From: Chlorobiaceae bacterium
GTDB lineage: Bacteria > Bacteroidota > Chlorobiia > Chlorobiales > Chlorobiaceae
Direction of reading: 5' to 3'
NCBI GenBank assembly: GCA_016931495.1
Contig: JAFGER010000067.1
Location: 1-33,569, forward strand
DNA length: 33,569 bases
Position 1 is the stretch's first letter. Each line of letters opens with the position of its first letter. Under the pieces are notes generated by a model that worked only from the letters and a program-made list of their open reading frames with translations, was not told the origin of the DNA and did not search any database. The position numbers and the translations under genes are program-made. Below, one piece after another: positions 9,610 to 18,303 of the stretch.

Positions 9610-9822
9610 GAGTCCGGTTGGTTTATGAGCGCCCCTTCTCATCGAAACCGCTCTCGGCATCGGCATCGATGGCGATCACGATCTGGATTCCGGCAAATCT
9701 GCTGTGTCTTAAAGGTAGAAATATTCTCCATAATTGATCCCCGGTTTTGCCAGTCAGCCTTCCCGGAAGTAACTTCAGCTCCGGATTGCAACCATCACAA
9801 CCCATTAACCTCAATCACCCCC

Positions 9823-10575
9823 ATGGAATGGATTTCCAGCCCTGAAGCGTGGGTCGCGCTCCTGACGCTGACCACGCTTGAGATTGTTCTCGGCATCGAC
9901 AACATCATCTTCATCACCATCATCGTCGGACGGCTGCCCGCCGAACAGCGCAACTCCGGGCGCGTGCTCGGCCTCGGGCTGGCGATGCTCACCCGCATCG
10001 CGCTCCTCTTGTCGATCACCTGGGTGATGCGGCTGACCACGGAGCTTTTCACGGTGCTCGGCCACGGCGTGACCGGCCGCGACCTCATCCTCATCGGCGG
10101 CGGCCTGTTCCTGCTGGCCAAAAGCACCCACGAGATTCACCACAGCCTCGAAGGCGGTGAAGAAAGCCACAAGGAGCGCTCGGCTTCGGGCTTCATCATG
10201 ACGCTCATCCAGATCGCCGTCATCGACATCATCTTTTCGCTCGACTCGGTCATCACGGCCATCGGTCTGGCCGAAGACATCCAGGTCATGATTATTGCCA
10301 TCATGATTGCGGTCGTCATCATGATGCTCGCCGCAAAATCGATCAGCGAGTTCGTCGAACGCCATCCGACCGTCAAGATGCTGGCCCTGAGCTTTTTGAT
10401 CCTCGTCGGCGCAACGCTGGTGGCCGAAGGGGCCGGATTCGAGTTCCCGAAAGGTTACATCTACTTCGCCATGGCCTTCTCGGTCACCGTGGAGATGCTC
10501 AACATCCGCCTGCGCGGCAAGATGAGCAAACCCGTTCAGCTCTACAAAACCATCGAGGAGGAAGAGCCGGCCTGA
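9823..10575 (+). CDS. TerC-family integral membrane protein
   Basis: This is a 250-residue polytopic membrane protein of the TerC/Alx/MeeF group, implicated in Mn2+ export and metallation of secreted proteins. Conserved acidic residues lie in membrane helices: E20 and D26 in LEIVLGIDNIIF, and D135 plus D141 in DIIFSLDSVI. About seven hydrophobic helices are visible. A His/Glu-rich loop (roughly 103-119) joins helices three and four and could bind metal. The long frame upstream to 8362 is only a shadow of the divergent aldehyde dehydrogenase. The ATG at 9823 begins the family N terminus but follows a C/A-rich leader without a Shine-Dalgarno. I looked for a yybP-ykoY Mn2+ riboswitch in the 213-base leader and found none. 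Confidence 0.88.
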   Translation: MEWISSPEAWVALLTLTTLEIVLGIDNIIFITIIVGRLPAEQRNSGRVLGLGLAMLTRIALLLSITWVMRLTTELFTVLGHGVTGRDLILIGGGLFLLAKSTHEIHHSLEGGEESHKERSASGFIMTLIQIAVIDIIFSLDSVITAIGLAEDIQVMIIAIMIAVVIMMLAAKSISEFVERHPTVKMLALSFLILVGATLVAEGAGFEFPKGYIYFAMAFSVTVEMLNIRLRGKMSKPVQLYKTIEEEEPA

Positions 10576-10651
10576 GAGAGGCCGATGGGAACCATTACGG
10601 AACGGCTGCAAGTTCTAAAAAAACAGCCGAACCCTGAACCCGCTTTCAGAA

Positions 10652-10684
10652 AGGCGTCCTTCCGATTCCGGCGGAAGGACGCCT
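10652..10684. other. Perfect 13-bp hairpin between the TerC and Lon-like genes
   Basis: The left arm 10652-10664 (AGGCGTCCTTCCG) pairs perfectly with 10672-10684 around a seven-base loop. No T-run follows, so it is not a standard intrinsic terminator. It sits 76 bases after the TerC stop and 43 bases before the protease start, and may cap the TerC mRNA 3' end or lie in the protease leader. Confidence 0.6.
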
Positions 10685-10727
10685 CAGGGCAATTGCCTCT
10701 TGCCGTCCGGAAAAAGGAGCACCAGCC

Positions 10728-13154
10728 ATGCCCGTTCCAGAAAAACTCCGTCCCGAGCAACTCTTCAACCGATGCGATCCCGCCGGATTTGCCTTCAGCA
10801 CCACCGCCGACCTCGAAGGCCAGGCTGAAATCGCAGGCCAGCAGCGGGCGCTCCAGGCCATAAGACTCGGCATGGGCATCCGGCGCGACGGCTTCAACCT
10901 CTTTGCGCTCGGCCCGCCGGGTACCGGCAAGGAGAGCACCGTGCTGCATTTTCTCAACGCCACCGCCCCCAAAGAAGCGCGTCCCGATGACTGGTGCTAC
11001 GTCTATAATTTTGACAAGCCGCGCAACCCGAAAGCGCTCCGGCTGCCGCCCGGCAAGGCCTGCCGACTGAGCGACGAAATGGATCACCTCGTCGAAACGC
11101 TCTTCAGCGTCATGCCGGCTGCCTTCAGTAGCGAGGAGTACCAGTCGCGGGAAAAAGAGATCAGCGAGTCGTACCACGAAAAGCAGGGCAGCGCCATCGA
11201 GCTGCTCGAACAAGACGCCAAGGAGCACGAAATCACCCTCATCCGCACTCCCGGCGGATTTGCTTTCGCGCCGGTGCGCAAAGGAAAGGTGATCGATTCC
11301 GACGAATACATGCGCCTGAAGCCGGAAGAGCGAGTAAAGATCGAGCAGGAGATCGGCCGACTGCGCGACAGCCTGCAATCGATCATGTCGCAGATTCCCA
11401 AATGGCAGCGCGAAACCGCCGACAGGATCAAGGAGCTGAACCGGGAGGTTTCAGCCTTTGCCCTGAAGCCGCTCATGGAGGAGATCCGGGCAAAATTCCG
11501 GGAGATCGAAGCCGTTCTGCACTATCTCGACGCCGTCGAAAACGACATGATCGAAAACTTCGTGCAGTTCCTCGAAAAGGAGTCGTCCGACGAGGAGCCG
11601 CCCGGTTCACTGCAACTCTTCAGAACCGCCGGGCGCAAGCGTTCCACCAACCGCTACCGGGTCAACGTCATGATCGACAACGGCCAGCTCGACGGCGCGC
11701 CGGTGATTCTCGAAGACAAACCCGCCACGCAGAACCTCGTGGGCGACATCGAGCACGCCGCGCAGCTCGGCACGCTGGTGACCGACTTCACCCTCATCAA
11801 GCCGGGCGCGCTGCACCGCTCGAACGGCGGCTACCTGATCCTCGACGCTCGCCGGATCCTGCTCGAACCTTTCGCCTGGGAGGCGCTCAAGAAAGCGCTC
11901 CGCACCCGCCAGATCCGCATCGAATCGCTCGCGCAGCTCTACAGCCTGGTGAGCACCATCTCGCTCGAACCGGAGCCCATTCCGCTCGACCTCAAGGTGG
12001 TGCTGCTCGGCGAGAGGCGGCTCTACTACCTCCTGAGCACCTACGATCCCGACTTCAACGAGCTGTTCAAGATCGCCGCCGATTTCGAGAACGACATGGA
12101 GCGCAACGCGGAAACGCACCTGGCCTACGCGCGCCTGGTCGGCTCGATTGCCGCGCGCGACAAGCTCCTGCCCTTCGAGCGCGGCGCTGTGGCGCGGATC
12201 ATCGAGCACGGTTCGCGCATGGCGGGCGACGCCACCCGGCTGACCTCGAACCTCCAGGCGATTCGCGACCTCGCCCACGAGGCCGAGTACCACGCCACGC
12301 AAAGCGGACGCCAGCAGGTGAGCGCCGACAACGTGGAGGCGATGCTCGAAGCGCAGCGCTACCGCGCCTCGCGGATTCAGGAGCGCCTGCGGGATTCGAT
12401 GATGCAGGGATCGATCCTCATCGACACCAGCTCGGAGCAAATCGGCCAGATCAACGGCCTCTCGGTCTATTCGCTGGGCGAAGAGAGCTTCGGCAGCCCG
12501 AGCCGCATCACGGCGCGGGTGCGCCTCGGCAAGGGCGAGGTGATCGACATCGAGCGCGAGGTGGAGATGGGCGGGCCGATCCACTCGAAAGGGGTGATGA
12601 TTCTGTCGGGCTTTCTCGGCTCGCGCTACGCCGCCGAGCAGCCGCTTTCGCTCTCCGCGACGCTGGTCTTCGAGCAATCCTACGGCGGCGTCGAAGGCGA
12701 CAGCGCCTCCTCCGCCGAACTCTACGCGCTGCTCTCGGCAATTTCGGGGATTCCGATCCGGCAGTGCCTCGCCGTCACCGGCTCGGTCAACCAGCACGGC
12801 CAGGTGCAGGCCATCGGCGGGGTGAATGAAAAAATCGAAGGATTTTTCGATCTTTGCAACAAGCGCGGCCTCGACGGACGCCACGGCGTCCTGATTCCGG
12901 CCTCGAACGTCCGGAACCTGATGCTGCGAAAGGATATTGTCGAGGCGGTCCAAGCGGGTCAGTTCTCGATCTGGCCCGTCACGCACATCGACGAAGGCAT
13001 CGAGATTCTGACCGGCGTTCCGGCGGGCGAAGCCGACCAGACCGGCGCATGGCCGGCGGGCACGGTGAACGCAAAGGTTTTCGAGCGGCTCAGGGCGATG
13101 GCTGAAAAGCAGAAGTCGTTCAACGGAGATGCGGACGACGAAACGGAAAAATGA
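10728..13154 (+). CDS. LonB-like ATP-dependent AAA+ serine protease (S16)
   Basis: This is an 808-residue cytosolic protease related to archaeal LonB and bacterial YcbZ-like proteins, not housekeeping LonA; there is no LonA substrate-binding N domain. Walker A GPPGTGKE is at 62-69. A long charged, probably coiled segment (about 120-260) is inserted into the AAA domain. The C-terminal S16 protease domain has the nucleophile S659 in EGDSAS and the lysine K702 in GGVNEKIEG; the 43-residue spacing equals that of known Lon dyads. A GGAG Shine-Dalgarno lies eight bases before the ATG. The final codon context, ATGA, is duplicated on the far side of the following repeat element, so the native stop codon survived an insertion at this site. 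I expect a quality-control function, but the substrates are unknown. Confidence 0.92.
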   Translation: MPVPEKLRPEQLFNRCDPAGFAFSTTADLEGQAEIAGQQRALQAIRLGMGIRRDGFNLFALGPPGTGKESTVLHFLNATAPKEARPDDWCYVYNFDKPRNPKALRLPPGKACRLSDEMDHLVETLFSVMPAAFSSEEYQSREKEISESYHEKQGSAIELLEQDAKEHEITLIRTPGGFAFAPVRKGKVIDSDEYMRLKPEERVKIEQEIGRLRDSLQSIMSQIPKWQRETADRIKELNREVSAFALKPLMEEIRAKFREIEAVLHYLDAVENDMIENFVQFLEKESSDEEPPGSLQLFRTAGRKRSTNRYRVNVMIDNGQLDGAPVILEDKPATQNLVGDIEHAAQLGTLVTDFTLIKPGALHRSNGGYLILDARRILLEPFAWEALKKALRTRQIRIESLAQLYSLVSTISLEPEPIPLDLKVVLLGERRLYYLLSTYDPDFNELFKIAADFENDMERNAETHLAYARLVGSIAARDKLLPFERGAVARIIEHGSRMAGDATRLTSNLQAIRDLAHEAEYHATQSGRQQVSADNVEAMLEAQRYRASRIQERLRDSMMQGSILIDTSSEQIGQINGLSVYSLGEESFGSPSRITARVRLGKGEVIDIEREVEMGGPIHSKGVMILSGFLGSRYAAEQPLSLSATLVFEQSYGGVEGDSASSAELYALLSAISGIPIRQCLAVTGSVNQHGQVQAIGGVNEKIEGFFDLCNKRGLDGRHGVLIPASNVRNLMLRKDIVEAVQAGQFSIWPVTHIDEGIEILTGVPAGEADQTGAWPAGTVNAKVFERLRAMAEKQKSFNGDADDETEK

Positions 13155-13296
13155 GGGCAGCTCTAAAAAGTGTCATGAGCGGCCCGAGTGCAAGGCGGCT
13201 GGAGCACAGAAACCGGAGCGTACACGGAGTACGTGAGGATTTCGAGCACCACCCAACGCAGCAATAGCGACGCGCAATAAGTTTTTAGAGGTGCCC
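13155..13296. mobile_element. MITE-like element with terminal inverted repeats and 4-bp target duplication
   Basis: This 142-bp unit begins directly after the protease stop codon. Its ends read GGGCAGCTCTAAAAA at the left and, on the other strand from the right, GGGCACCTCTAAAAA, which is 14 of 15 matching. The four bases ATGA flank it on both sides (13151-13154 and 13297-13300), as expected of a target-site duplication. An internal hairpin, CGTAC/GTACG, lies at 13219-13233. A second, inverted copy starts at 33487 and matches over 83 bases with two differences. No transposase is encoded, so it is a non-autonomous element. The minus-strand frame crossing it is not a credible gene. Confidence 0.8.
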
Positions 13297-13357
13297 ATGA
13301 TTTGATCCTGATTTGCTGGAAAAAGCGGATCAAGGCAGAAAACGACTCATGCTCTCC

Positions 13358-13477
13358 TGTCATTCCGAGTCCGGCGCAGTCGGGCGAAGAATCCGGAAAA
13401 GTCTCGTAATGTACAATACATTATCAAGTTACCGCTTAACCTGGAAAACCGGATTCTTCACTTCGTTCAGCATGACA
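13358..13477. repeat. Second palindromic interspersed element (about 120 bp)
   Basis: The left part starts TGTCATTCCGAG and ends GAAGAATCCGG near 13396. The right part starts CCGGATTCTTC at 13449 and ends CATGACA at 13477. Together they form an imperfect inverted repeat about 35-40 bases per arm. The central spacer contains a perfect TAATGTA-CAA-TACATTA hairpin (13407-13423). It lies 61 bases after the first element, so the 401-base gap between the protease and stress-protein genes is largely made of two repeats. TGTCATTCyGAGCG...GAAGAATCC units are, as far as I recall, widespread dispersed repeats. No clear target duplication is visible. Confidence 0.65.
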
Positions 13478-13555
13478 AAGAGACCGAATCCTGATAATTA
13501 ACCTTTTGAGACAGCCTCAACCGTTTTTTCGAGACGCACCGAGACAAAATCAACA

Positions 13556-14389
13556 ATGAAAAACCGCATCATCCACACAATCGCCGTCGCCATCGACTGC
13601 TCGCCGCACAGCAAGGCATCGCTCGAAGCCGCCGCAGAAATGGCCGCGCGGCTCAAGGCGGAGCTGATCGGCATCTTCGTCGAAGACATCAACCTCCTTC
13701 GCGTGGCGGGCCTGCCCTTTGCCGAGGAGATCCGCCTCTATAGCCCGACCACCGCAAAGCTCGACACCGCTCAGCTCGAACGCCTGCTCAGGCTCCAGGC
13801 GGAGCAGGCGCGGGAGCTGTTGCAGCACACCGCCCAGGCCCGCACGCTCCACCACACCTTCCGCGTGCTGCGGGGCATGGTCTCCGAACAGCTCATGCTG
13901 GCCGCGCCCGAAGCAGACATGCTCGTGCTCGGGCGCAGCGGACGCTCGCCGTCGTGCCGCAAGAGCCTCGGTTCGACGGCCCGCACCGCGCTCAGCGAAG
14001 GCAAGATGAACGTGATGCTGATGCGCCCCGGAGTCACCGCCGCCGAAGGGCCGCTGCTGGTGCTCTACGACGGCTCGGAAGCCTCGAAACGCGCCCTCGG
14101 CACCGCGCTTGCAATCGCCGGGCCGGCAAGCACGCTGAACCTGCTCGTCACCAACCCCGCGCCGGATGCCATCGAACGCTGCCGGCAGGAAACAGAGGCG
14201 ATCATGAGCGGCAGAACAATCGAAACCGGATACTACCACCTCCCCTTCACCGAAGGCAAGCAGCTCGCCAGCTTCATAAAAATGATCGACTCCGGCCTGC
14301 TCGTCATCGGCAAAGGCATGAACCTGCCGGACGCAACCGTGCAGGAGCTGATCGACAACATCGACTACCCCGTGCTGGTGGTGAGGTAA
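13556..14389 (+). CDS. Tandem-domain universal stress protein (UspA family)
   Basis: This is a 277-residue cytosolic protein with two Usp domains. Domain 1 (about 5-157) begins with a beta strand, TIAVAIDCSPHS, and contains the ATP-binding G-x2-G-x9-G-S/T type loop within LGRSGRSPSCRKSLGSTART. Domain 2 (about 165-277) begins LLVLYDGSEASKRAL and ends VIGKG-DNIDYPVLVVR, but its nucleotide loop is degenerate. Such proteins bind ATP and are induced by stress or growth arrest; the specific role is not deducible. The start at 13556 has no clear Shine-Dalgarno, and the preceding region consists of the two palindromic repeats. It is convergent with marC across 113 bases, where TTGCCATGGCAA (14475-14486) is a short perfect palindrome. 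Confidence 0.88.
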   Translation: MKNRIIHTIAVAIDCSPHSKASLEAAAEMAARLKAELIGIFVEDINLLRVAGLPFAEEIRLYSPTTAKLDTAQLERLLRLQAEQARELLQHTAQARTLHHTFRVLRGMVSEQLMLAAPEADMLVLGRSGRSPSCRKSLGSTARTALSEGKMNVMLMRPGVTAAEGPLLVLYDGSEASKRALGTALAIAGPASTLNLLVTNPAPDAIERCRQETEAIMSGRTIETGYYHLPFTEGKQLASFIKMIDSGLLVIGKGMNLPDATVQELIDNIDYPVLVVR

Positions 14390-14502
14390 CCCTCCCGGGA
14401 GCGCCAAGCTCCAGTTTGGCAACAAGAACAGAAAGGACTTCAGAAAGGGAAAGGGCAAGAGCGTAAAGAAGGGATTGCCATGGCAAAACCGTTTTCAACC
14501 TG

Positions 14503-15129
14503 TCACAGCACCCCGCTCTCGCCGATGCCGTCGAGCATGAACTGCACGGCGAGCGCCGCGAGCAGCAGACCAGCCATGCGGCTGACGACGTGCAGGCCGG
14601 TCACGCCGAGCACACGCTGCACGCCCGAGGCCGCCATGAAAAGCAGCAGGGTCAGGCCAAGCACGGCCATCATGCCGGCAATGACCGCAGCCTGTTCGAG
14701 CGGATGGCCCTTCGCGCCAGCCATGAGCAGCACCGCCGCGCCTGTCGATGCCGGGCCGGCAATGAGCGGCATGGCGAGCGGGAACACGGCGATATCTTTC
14801 TTCTGCATCGCCTCCATCGTCTCCTCCTCGGAGGAACGCCGCTCGCCGCCGTTCTTTCCAAACACCATCGAAACCGCCAGCACCAGCAGCAGAATCCCCC
14901 CCGAAATCCTCAGGGCCGCCAGCGAGATGCCGAGCCAGCCAAGCAGCGCCATGCCGCCGAAAGCGAAAAAGAGAAGGATGCCGGAGGCGATCAGGACTGC
15001 CCTGAAAGCCAGCAATCGCCGTTCGCCCGCAGCATGATAGGGCGTGAGGGCGGCAAAAATCGCCGCCAGATCGACCGGGCCGATAGTGGCAAAAAAGGTG
15101 GCGAACGATACGATGATGCTCCTGAACAT
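14503..15129 (-). CDS. MarC-family integral membrane protein
   Basis: This is a 208-residue protein with about six transmembrane helices, typical of the MarC/UPF0056 (YchE/YhgN) family. The N-terminal helix SFATFFATIGPVDLAAIF and the segment FPLAMPLIAGPASTGAAVLL (with the family's P-L-x-x-G-P-x-x-x) are diagnostic. A charged cytoplasmic loop near 95-111 separates the two halves. The function of the family is unresolved; an old link with antibiotic resistance is not supported. The ATG at 15129 is preceded by CCGGAG. A longer frame (14495-15154) overlapping it is a shadow. The 181 bases upstream, before the TrmH-type gene, contain no recognisable gene. Confidence 0.9.
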   Translation of the reverse strand: MFRSIIVSFATFFATIGPVDLAAIFAALTPYHAAGERRLLAFRAVLIASGILLFFAFGGMALLGWLGISLAALRISGGILLLVLAVSMVFGKNGGERRSSEEETMEAMQKKDIAVFPLAMPLIAGPASTGAAVLLMAGAKGHPLEQAAVIAGMMAVLGLTLLLFMAASGVQRVLGVTGLHVVSRMAGLLLAALAVQFMLDGIGESGVL

Positions 15130-15310
15130 GGCTCCGGTACCGGCAAAGGTTCACAAGAGGGAATCAGTTACCGGAACAACCGCGCCGCCGCAAATGTTTC
15201 TCGCGCTGCAATCAGGGACTGAAAGGAGAGCAGGAACAACAGGGCGAAGCGGGGATGATGCGGGGGTGGCTGGGTGAATGCAGGGCAGGCACAAGACCCG
15301 CCCCCGCCGA

Positions 15311-16108
15311 TCAACTATCCATCGCCATTCCGGCCATCAGGATTCCGGCGGAGACGGAGGCGTTGAGGGATTCGACGGCGGGGCGGGATCCTGCGTGGGG
15401 AATCAGGAGGCGGCGGTCGGCGAGCGCGAGCACTTCGGCGCTGATGCCGTTGGCTTCGTTGCCAATGACGAGCGCGCGGCGGGCGGGCCACTCCGGGAGA
15501 TCGCGGTAGTCGTGGCCATCGAGCGCCGCCGCCGCGACGGTGAAGCCTTCGGATTGAAGGCGCTTCAGCGATCCGGCGAGATCAGCCGTCTCGACAATCC
15601 TGAGCGCGAAGATGCTGCCTGCGGTCGATCTGACTGTTTTGGCGTTGAACGGATCGGCGGTGCCGCATCCGCAGATGACCGCCTCCGCGCCGAACCAGGC
15701 AGCCGTGCGGATGATCGTGCCGACGTTGCCCGGATCCTGCACGTCGTCGAGCGCCACCACGAACGAGCGGGAAGCTGCCGGGCGGAACTCGCCGGACTCC
15801 GGCTTGCGGAACGCCGCGCACACGCCCTGCGGCGTCGCGGTCTGCGCGAGCCGCCGGAAATCGTCCGGCCCGGCAAGCCACACCTTTCCGCGGAAACGCT
15901 CCAGCCCATCGAGCTGCTCCGCCGCTTTTTCGTCGAGCACGAGCGCGTACAGCATCGAAAGATCGGGCAGGCTCTCGAGCAGCTCCGTCACCGTGCGCAG
16001 CCCTTCAGCCAGAAACAGCCCCTCGCTGTCGCGATGCTTCTTCTGCCCGAGCCGCGCGAGTCTGCCCAGCATCGCCTTGCTCAGCGGCGGCAAGGATTCA
16101 CGTCTCAT
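15311..16108 (-). CDS. SpoU/TrmH-family RNA 2'-O-methyltransferase
   Basis: This is a 265-residue SPOUT methyltransferase that uses S-adenosylmethionine to methylate ribose 2'-OH of rRNA or tRNA. An N-terminal RNA-binding SpoU_sub-bind domain (about 20-95) precedes the knotted catalytic domain. Motif 1 is DDVQDPGNVGTIIRTA, with the conserved Asn and Arg. Motif 2 is VIGNEANGIS, and motif 3 is IPHAGSRPAVESLNASVSAGI near the C terminus. The exact target (a 23S rRNA position or a tRNA) cannot be inferred. Its ATG overlaps the stop of the upstream membrane-protein gene as ATGA, implying translational coupling. Confidence 0.92.
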   Translation of the reverse strand: MRRESLPPLSKAMLGRLARLGQKKHRDSEGLFLAEGLRTVTELLESLPDLSMLYALVLDEKAAEQLDGLERFRGKVWLAGPDDFRRLAQTATPQGVCAAFRKPESGEFRPAASRSFVVALDDVQDPGNVGTIIRTAAWFGAEAVICGCGTADPFNAKTVRSTAGSIFALRIVETADLAGSLKRLQSEGFTVAAAALDGHDYRDLPEWPARRALVIGNEANGISAEVLALADRRLLIPHAGSRPAVESLNASVSAGILMAGMAMDS

Positions 16109-16893
16109 CGCGCTCTGGCCGACCGGTTGAACCGCTCGATGACCGCCTTCGGATCGTGCGAAAAATCGGTCGGCGGCGTGCCCGGCCTCGACGAAAGATC
16201 GCTCGCGTCAAGGCCCACCGAAAAACCGCCCGAACGATCATCGTCGGTACAGACATCAGGCTCGGTCATGCAGCGCTTGATGTAGTCGTCGAACGACTCC
16301 TTGTCGATGGAAATCGACAGCGGCGAAGAGAGTTCTGGTGGCGCTTCAACTTCCGCCGCCAGCAGCTCCGCCATCAGGGTGAGTGCGCGCGTGCGGCTCA
16401 CACCGCCGATGCCGACCTTGCGGGCCATCGAACTGAAGGCCGTTTCATCCATCGCCACAATCGTCTCGCGGAGGTTCAAAAGCCCGCCGGTCATCCGGGC
16501 ATAGGCCCTGACGGCGGACTTCAGCTCCTCGTCATCGGGAACCCGTTCAGCCGGAGCGCTCGAAGCCGGGGCTGCCGGGGGTTTTGCGGACTTGGGTTTG
16601 CGCGCGCCGCGCCCGAGAAACTCCTCGTCAATCTCGTAGTCGTCGAGAAGGTTGCCCGCCAGCCCGCCTCGCCTGGCTCGCGCGCGCCGCTCCGAGACGC
16701 TCTCGACCTCCTCGCGCCGCTCTTCCAGCAAAGTTCGCAGCCCGAACAGCAGCCCCACCAGCCCCGCATAGAGCGAAAGCAGCAGCACCATCCATCCGGT
16801 ATCGAAACGGCCATACGCGGCAACCAGAACTTCGGCGGCAATGAAGGCGACGGAGAGACCGGCAAGCAGACCGGCGGTGAGGCGTTGGTTCAT
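16105..16893 (-). CDS. Unknown membrane protein with two N-terminal transmembrane helices
   Basis: I do not recognise this 262-residue protein. Two hydrophobic helices are visible at about 5-27 and 33-53. Next come a basic Arg-rich stretch (about 57-77, consistent with a cytoplasmic location), a Pro/Ala-rich linker near 100-118, and an acidic-to-mixed soluble C-terminal half. That half contains ELKSAVRAYARMTGGLLNLRETI, probably helical. The C-terminal 40 residues are Asp/Ser-rich and likely disordered. The gene lies upstream of, and overlaps by four bases, the TrmH-type methyltransferase, so the two are co-expressed. It may be lineage-specific. The start at 16893 has a weak ribosome-binding site and is divergent from the U32 gene. 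Confidence 0.75.
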   Translation of the reverse strand: MNQRLTAGLLAGLSVAFIAAEVLVAAYGRFDTGWMVLLLSLYAGLVGLLFGLRTLLEERREEVESVSERRARARRGGLAGNLLDDYEIDEEFLGRGARKPKSAKPPAAPASSAPAERVPDDEELKSAVRAYARMTGGLLNLRETIVAMDETAFSSMARKVGIGGVSRTRALTLMAELLAAEVEAPPELSSPLSISIDKESFDDYIKRCMTEPDVCTDDDRSGGFSVGLDASDLSSRPGTPPTDFSHDPKAVIERFNRSARAR

Positions 16894-16910
16894 ATCGTCA
16901 AATCAGATGT

Positions 16911-16919
16911 TATATTTTG
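16911..16919 (+). promoter_or_regulatory. Candidate -10/-7 element for the U32 gene
   Basis: TATATTTTG lies 39 bases before the U32 ATG in the 64-base divergent spacer. It resembles the Bacteroidetes/Chlorobi TAnnTTTG element with one extra T. No strong upstream element is visible. Confidence 0.35.
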
Positions 16920-16957
16920 ACCACTAAAGTAACGAATAATTCCCTTTTCGCCCCGAC

Positions 16958-18193
16958 ATGCACACCAAGCCTGAACTGATCTCGCCCGCTGGCGACTGGA
17001 CTTCGATGCGAGCCGCGCTCGACGCCGGTGCCGACGCCGTTTATTTCGGAGCTGAGGGGTTCAACATGCGCGCCGCGAGCAAAGGCTTTTCACCCGGTGA
17101 CTTCGGCGGCATCGCGCGGCTCTGCCGGAGTCACGGCGCGAAGTCGTACCTCGCGCTGAACTCGGTGATCTACGACGCCGAACTCGGCGAGATGCGCAAG
17201 ACCGTCGCCGCCGCCAGAGCCGCCGGACTCGACGCGGTAATCTGCTGGGATATGGCGGTCGTCGAGGCGTGCCGCCGCCACGAAATGCCGTTTCATCTTT
17301 CGACGCAGGCTTCGGTGAGCAACTTCGAGGCGCTCCGGTTTTACGCTTCGCTCGGCGCGCGGATGATCGTGCTGGCCCGCGAGCTCACGCTCGACCAGAC
17401 GGCGGCAATCACGGAGCGCATCGCTGCCGAAAAGCTACCGGTGACGGTCGAAAGCTTCGTGCACGGCGCGATGTGCGTGGCGGTTTCGGGGCGCTGCTTT
17501 TTGTCGCAGGAGCTGTTCGGGCGCTCGGCGAATCGCGGCGAGTGCGTGCAGCCGTGCCGCCGCTCCTACCGCATCGCGGACGTCGAGGAGGGCTTCGAGC
17601 TGGAACTGGGTTCGGACTACGTGATGAGTCCGAAAGACCTCTGCGCGCTGCCATTCCTCGACAAGCTCTTCGACGCGGGCATCGGCGCTTTCAAGATCGA
17701 GGGGCGCAATCGCAGCCCGGAGTACGTCGCCACCACCACCAGCGCCTACCGCAAAGCCATCGACTTCATCGCCGCGCACCGGGAGGACGAGGATTTCGAC
17801 GAGGCGTACCGCTCGCTGGCCGACGGACTTCAGGACGAACTGGCGAGAGTTTACAACCGCGGCTTCTCGGAAGGCTTCTTCTTCGGCAAACCGGCGAATG
17901 CGTGGGCGCGGCACCACGGTTCGGTGGCTACCGAAACCAAGAGCTACGCCGGCATCGTGCGCAAATACTTCCCCAAGGCGGGCGTGGCCGAAATCCTCGT
18001 GCATGCGCCCGGCATCCAGAGCGGCGTGACGCTCTCGATTCAAGGCCCGGCAACCGGCCTTGTCACCGTGCCGGATGCCGAGCTGCATCTCGACGGCGAG
18101 CCGGCAAACCGGATCGAACAGGGCCAGGTTTTCACCGTCAGATGCGACCGCGTCCGAAAAAACGACAAGGTTTACTTGTTGTGTAAAAAGTAA
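16958..18193 (+). CDS. Peptidase U32-family protein (TrhP/YegQ-like tRNA hydroxylation factor)
   Basis: This is a 411-residue member of the U32 family. Well-studied relatives (TrhP/YegQ, RlhA) are Fe-S proteins that hydroxylate RNA using prephenate-derived chemistry rather than acting as peptidases. The U32 signature runs from [16 protein letters not shown] to [11 protein letters not shown], with cysteines C173, C180, C196 and C200 positioned to bind a 4Fe-4S cluster. [15 protein letters not shown] and [13 protein letters not shown] are typical of the TrhP branch. TrhP would give 5-hydroxyuridine at tRNA position 34, but other U32 branches cannot be excluded. The start has no clear Shine-Dalgarno. 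It precedes the hydrogenase operon by 110 bases and may share expression with it, although a separate promoter candidate lies between them. Confidence 0.88.
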   Translation: MHTKPELISPAGDWTSMRAALDAGADAVYFGAEGFNMRAASKGFSPGDFGGIARLCRSHGAKSYLALNSVIYDAELGEMRKTVAAARAAGLDAVICWDMAVVEACRRHEMPFHLSTQASVSNFEALRFYASLGARMIVLARELTLDQTAAITERIAAEKLPVTVESFVHGAMCVAVSGRCFLSQELFGRSANRGECVQPCRRSYRIADVEEGFELELGSDYVMSPKDLCALPFLDKLFDAGIGAFKIEGRNRSPEYVATTTSAYRKAIDFIAAHREDEDFDEAYRSLADGLQDELARVYNRGFSEGFFFGKPANAWARHHGSVATETKSYAGIVRKYFPKAGVAEILVHAPGIQSGVTLSIQGPATGLVTVPDAELHLDGEPANRIEQGQVFTVRCDRVRKNDKVYLLCKK

Positions 18194-18226
18194 CAACTTC
18201 CGCCTTTCCGGTCTCCGCCTTTTGCG

Positions 18227-18234
18227 TACATTTG
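18227..18234 (+). promoter_or_regulatory. Candidate -7 element upstream of hydB
   Basis: TACATTTG exactly matches the Bacteroidetes-type -7 consensus TAnnTTTG. It is preceded by TTTC 18 bases upstream as a possible -33 element. It lies 69 bases before the hydB ATG, after the U32 stop codon. Confidence 0.4.
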
Positions 18235-18303
18235 TAGGAGATGACGCCTTCCATACAGGCAGCGCGTTACCAACGGGCACCTTGCCCAAACCGGAGACCG
18301 AGC

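Noticed and set aside
8362-9822. Plus-strand extension of the TerC frame
   Set aside because: It lies opposite the aldehyde dehydrogenase and has no recognisable domain; TerC homology starts at 9823.
9610-9822. yybP-ykoY manganese riboswitch before the TerC gene
   Set aside because: Searched by eye because TerC genes often carry one; the conserved core and paired stems are not visible.
13163-13363. 66-residue minus-strand frame across the first repeat
   Set aside because: It crosses the element boundary and its sequence is explained by the repeat.
14495-15154. 219-residue minus-strand frame overlapping marC
   Set aside because: It is a frame shadow of the multi-helix marC gene with Arg/Gly-rich translation.
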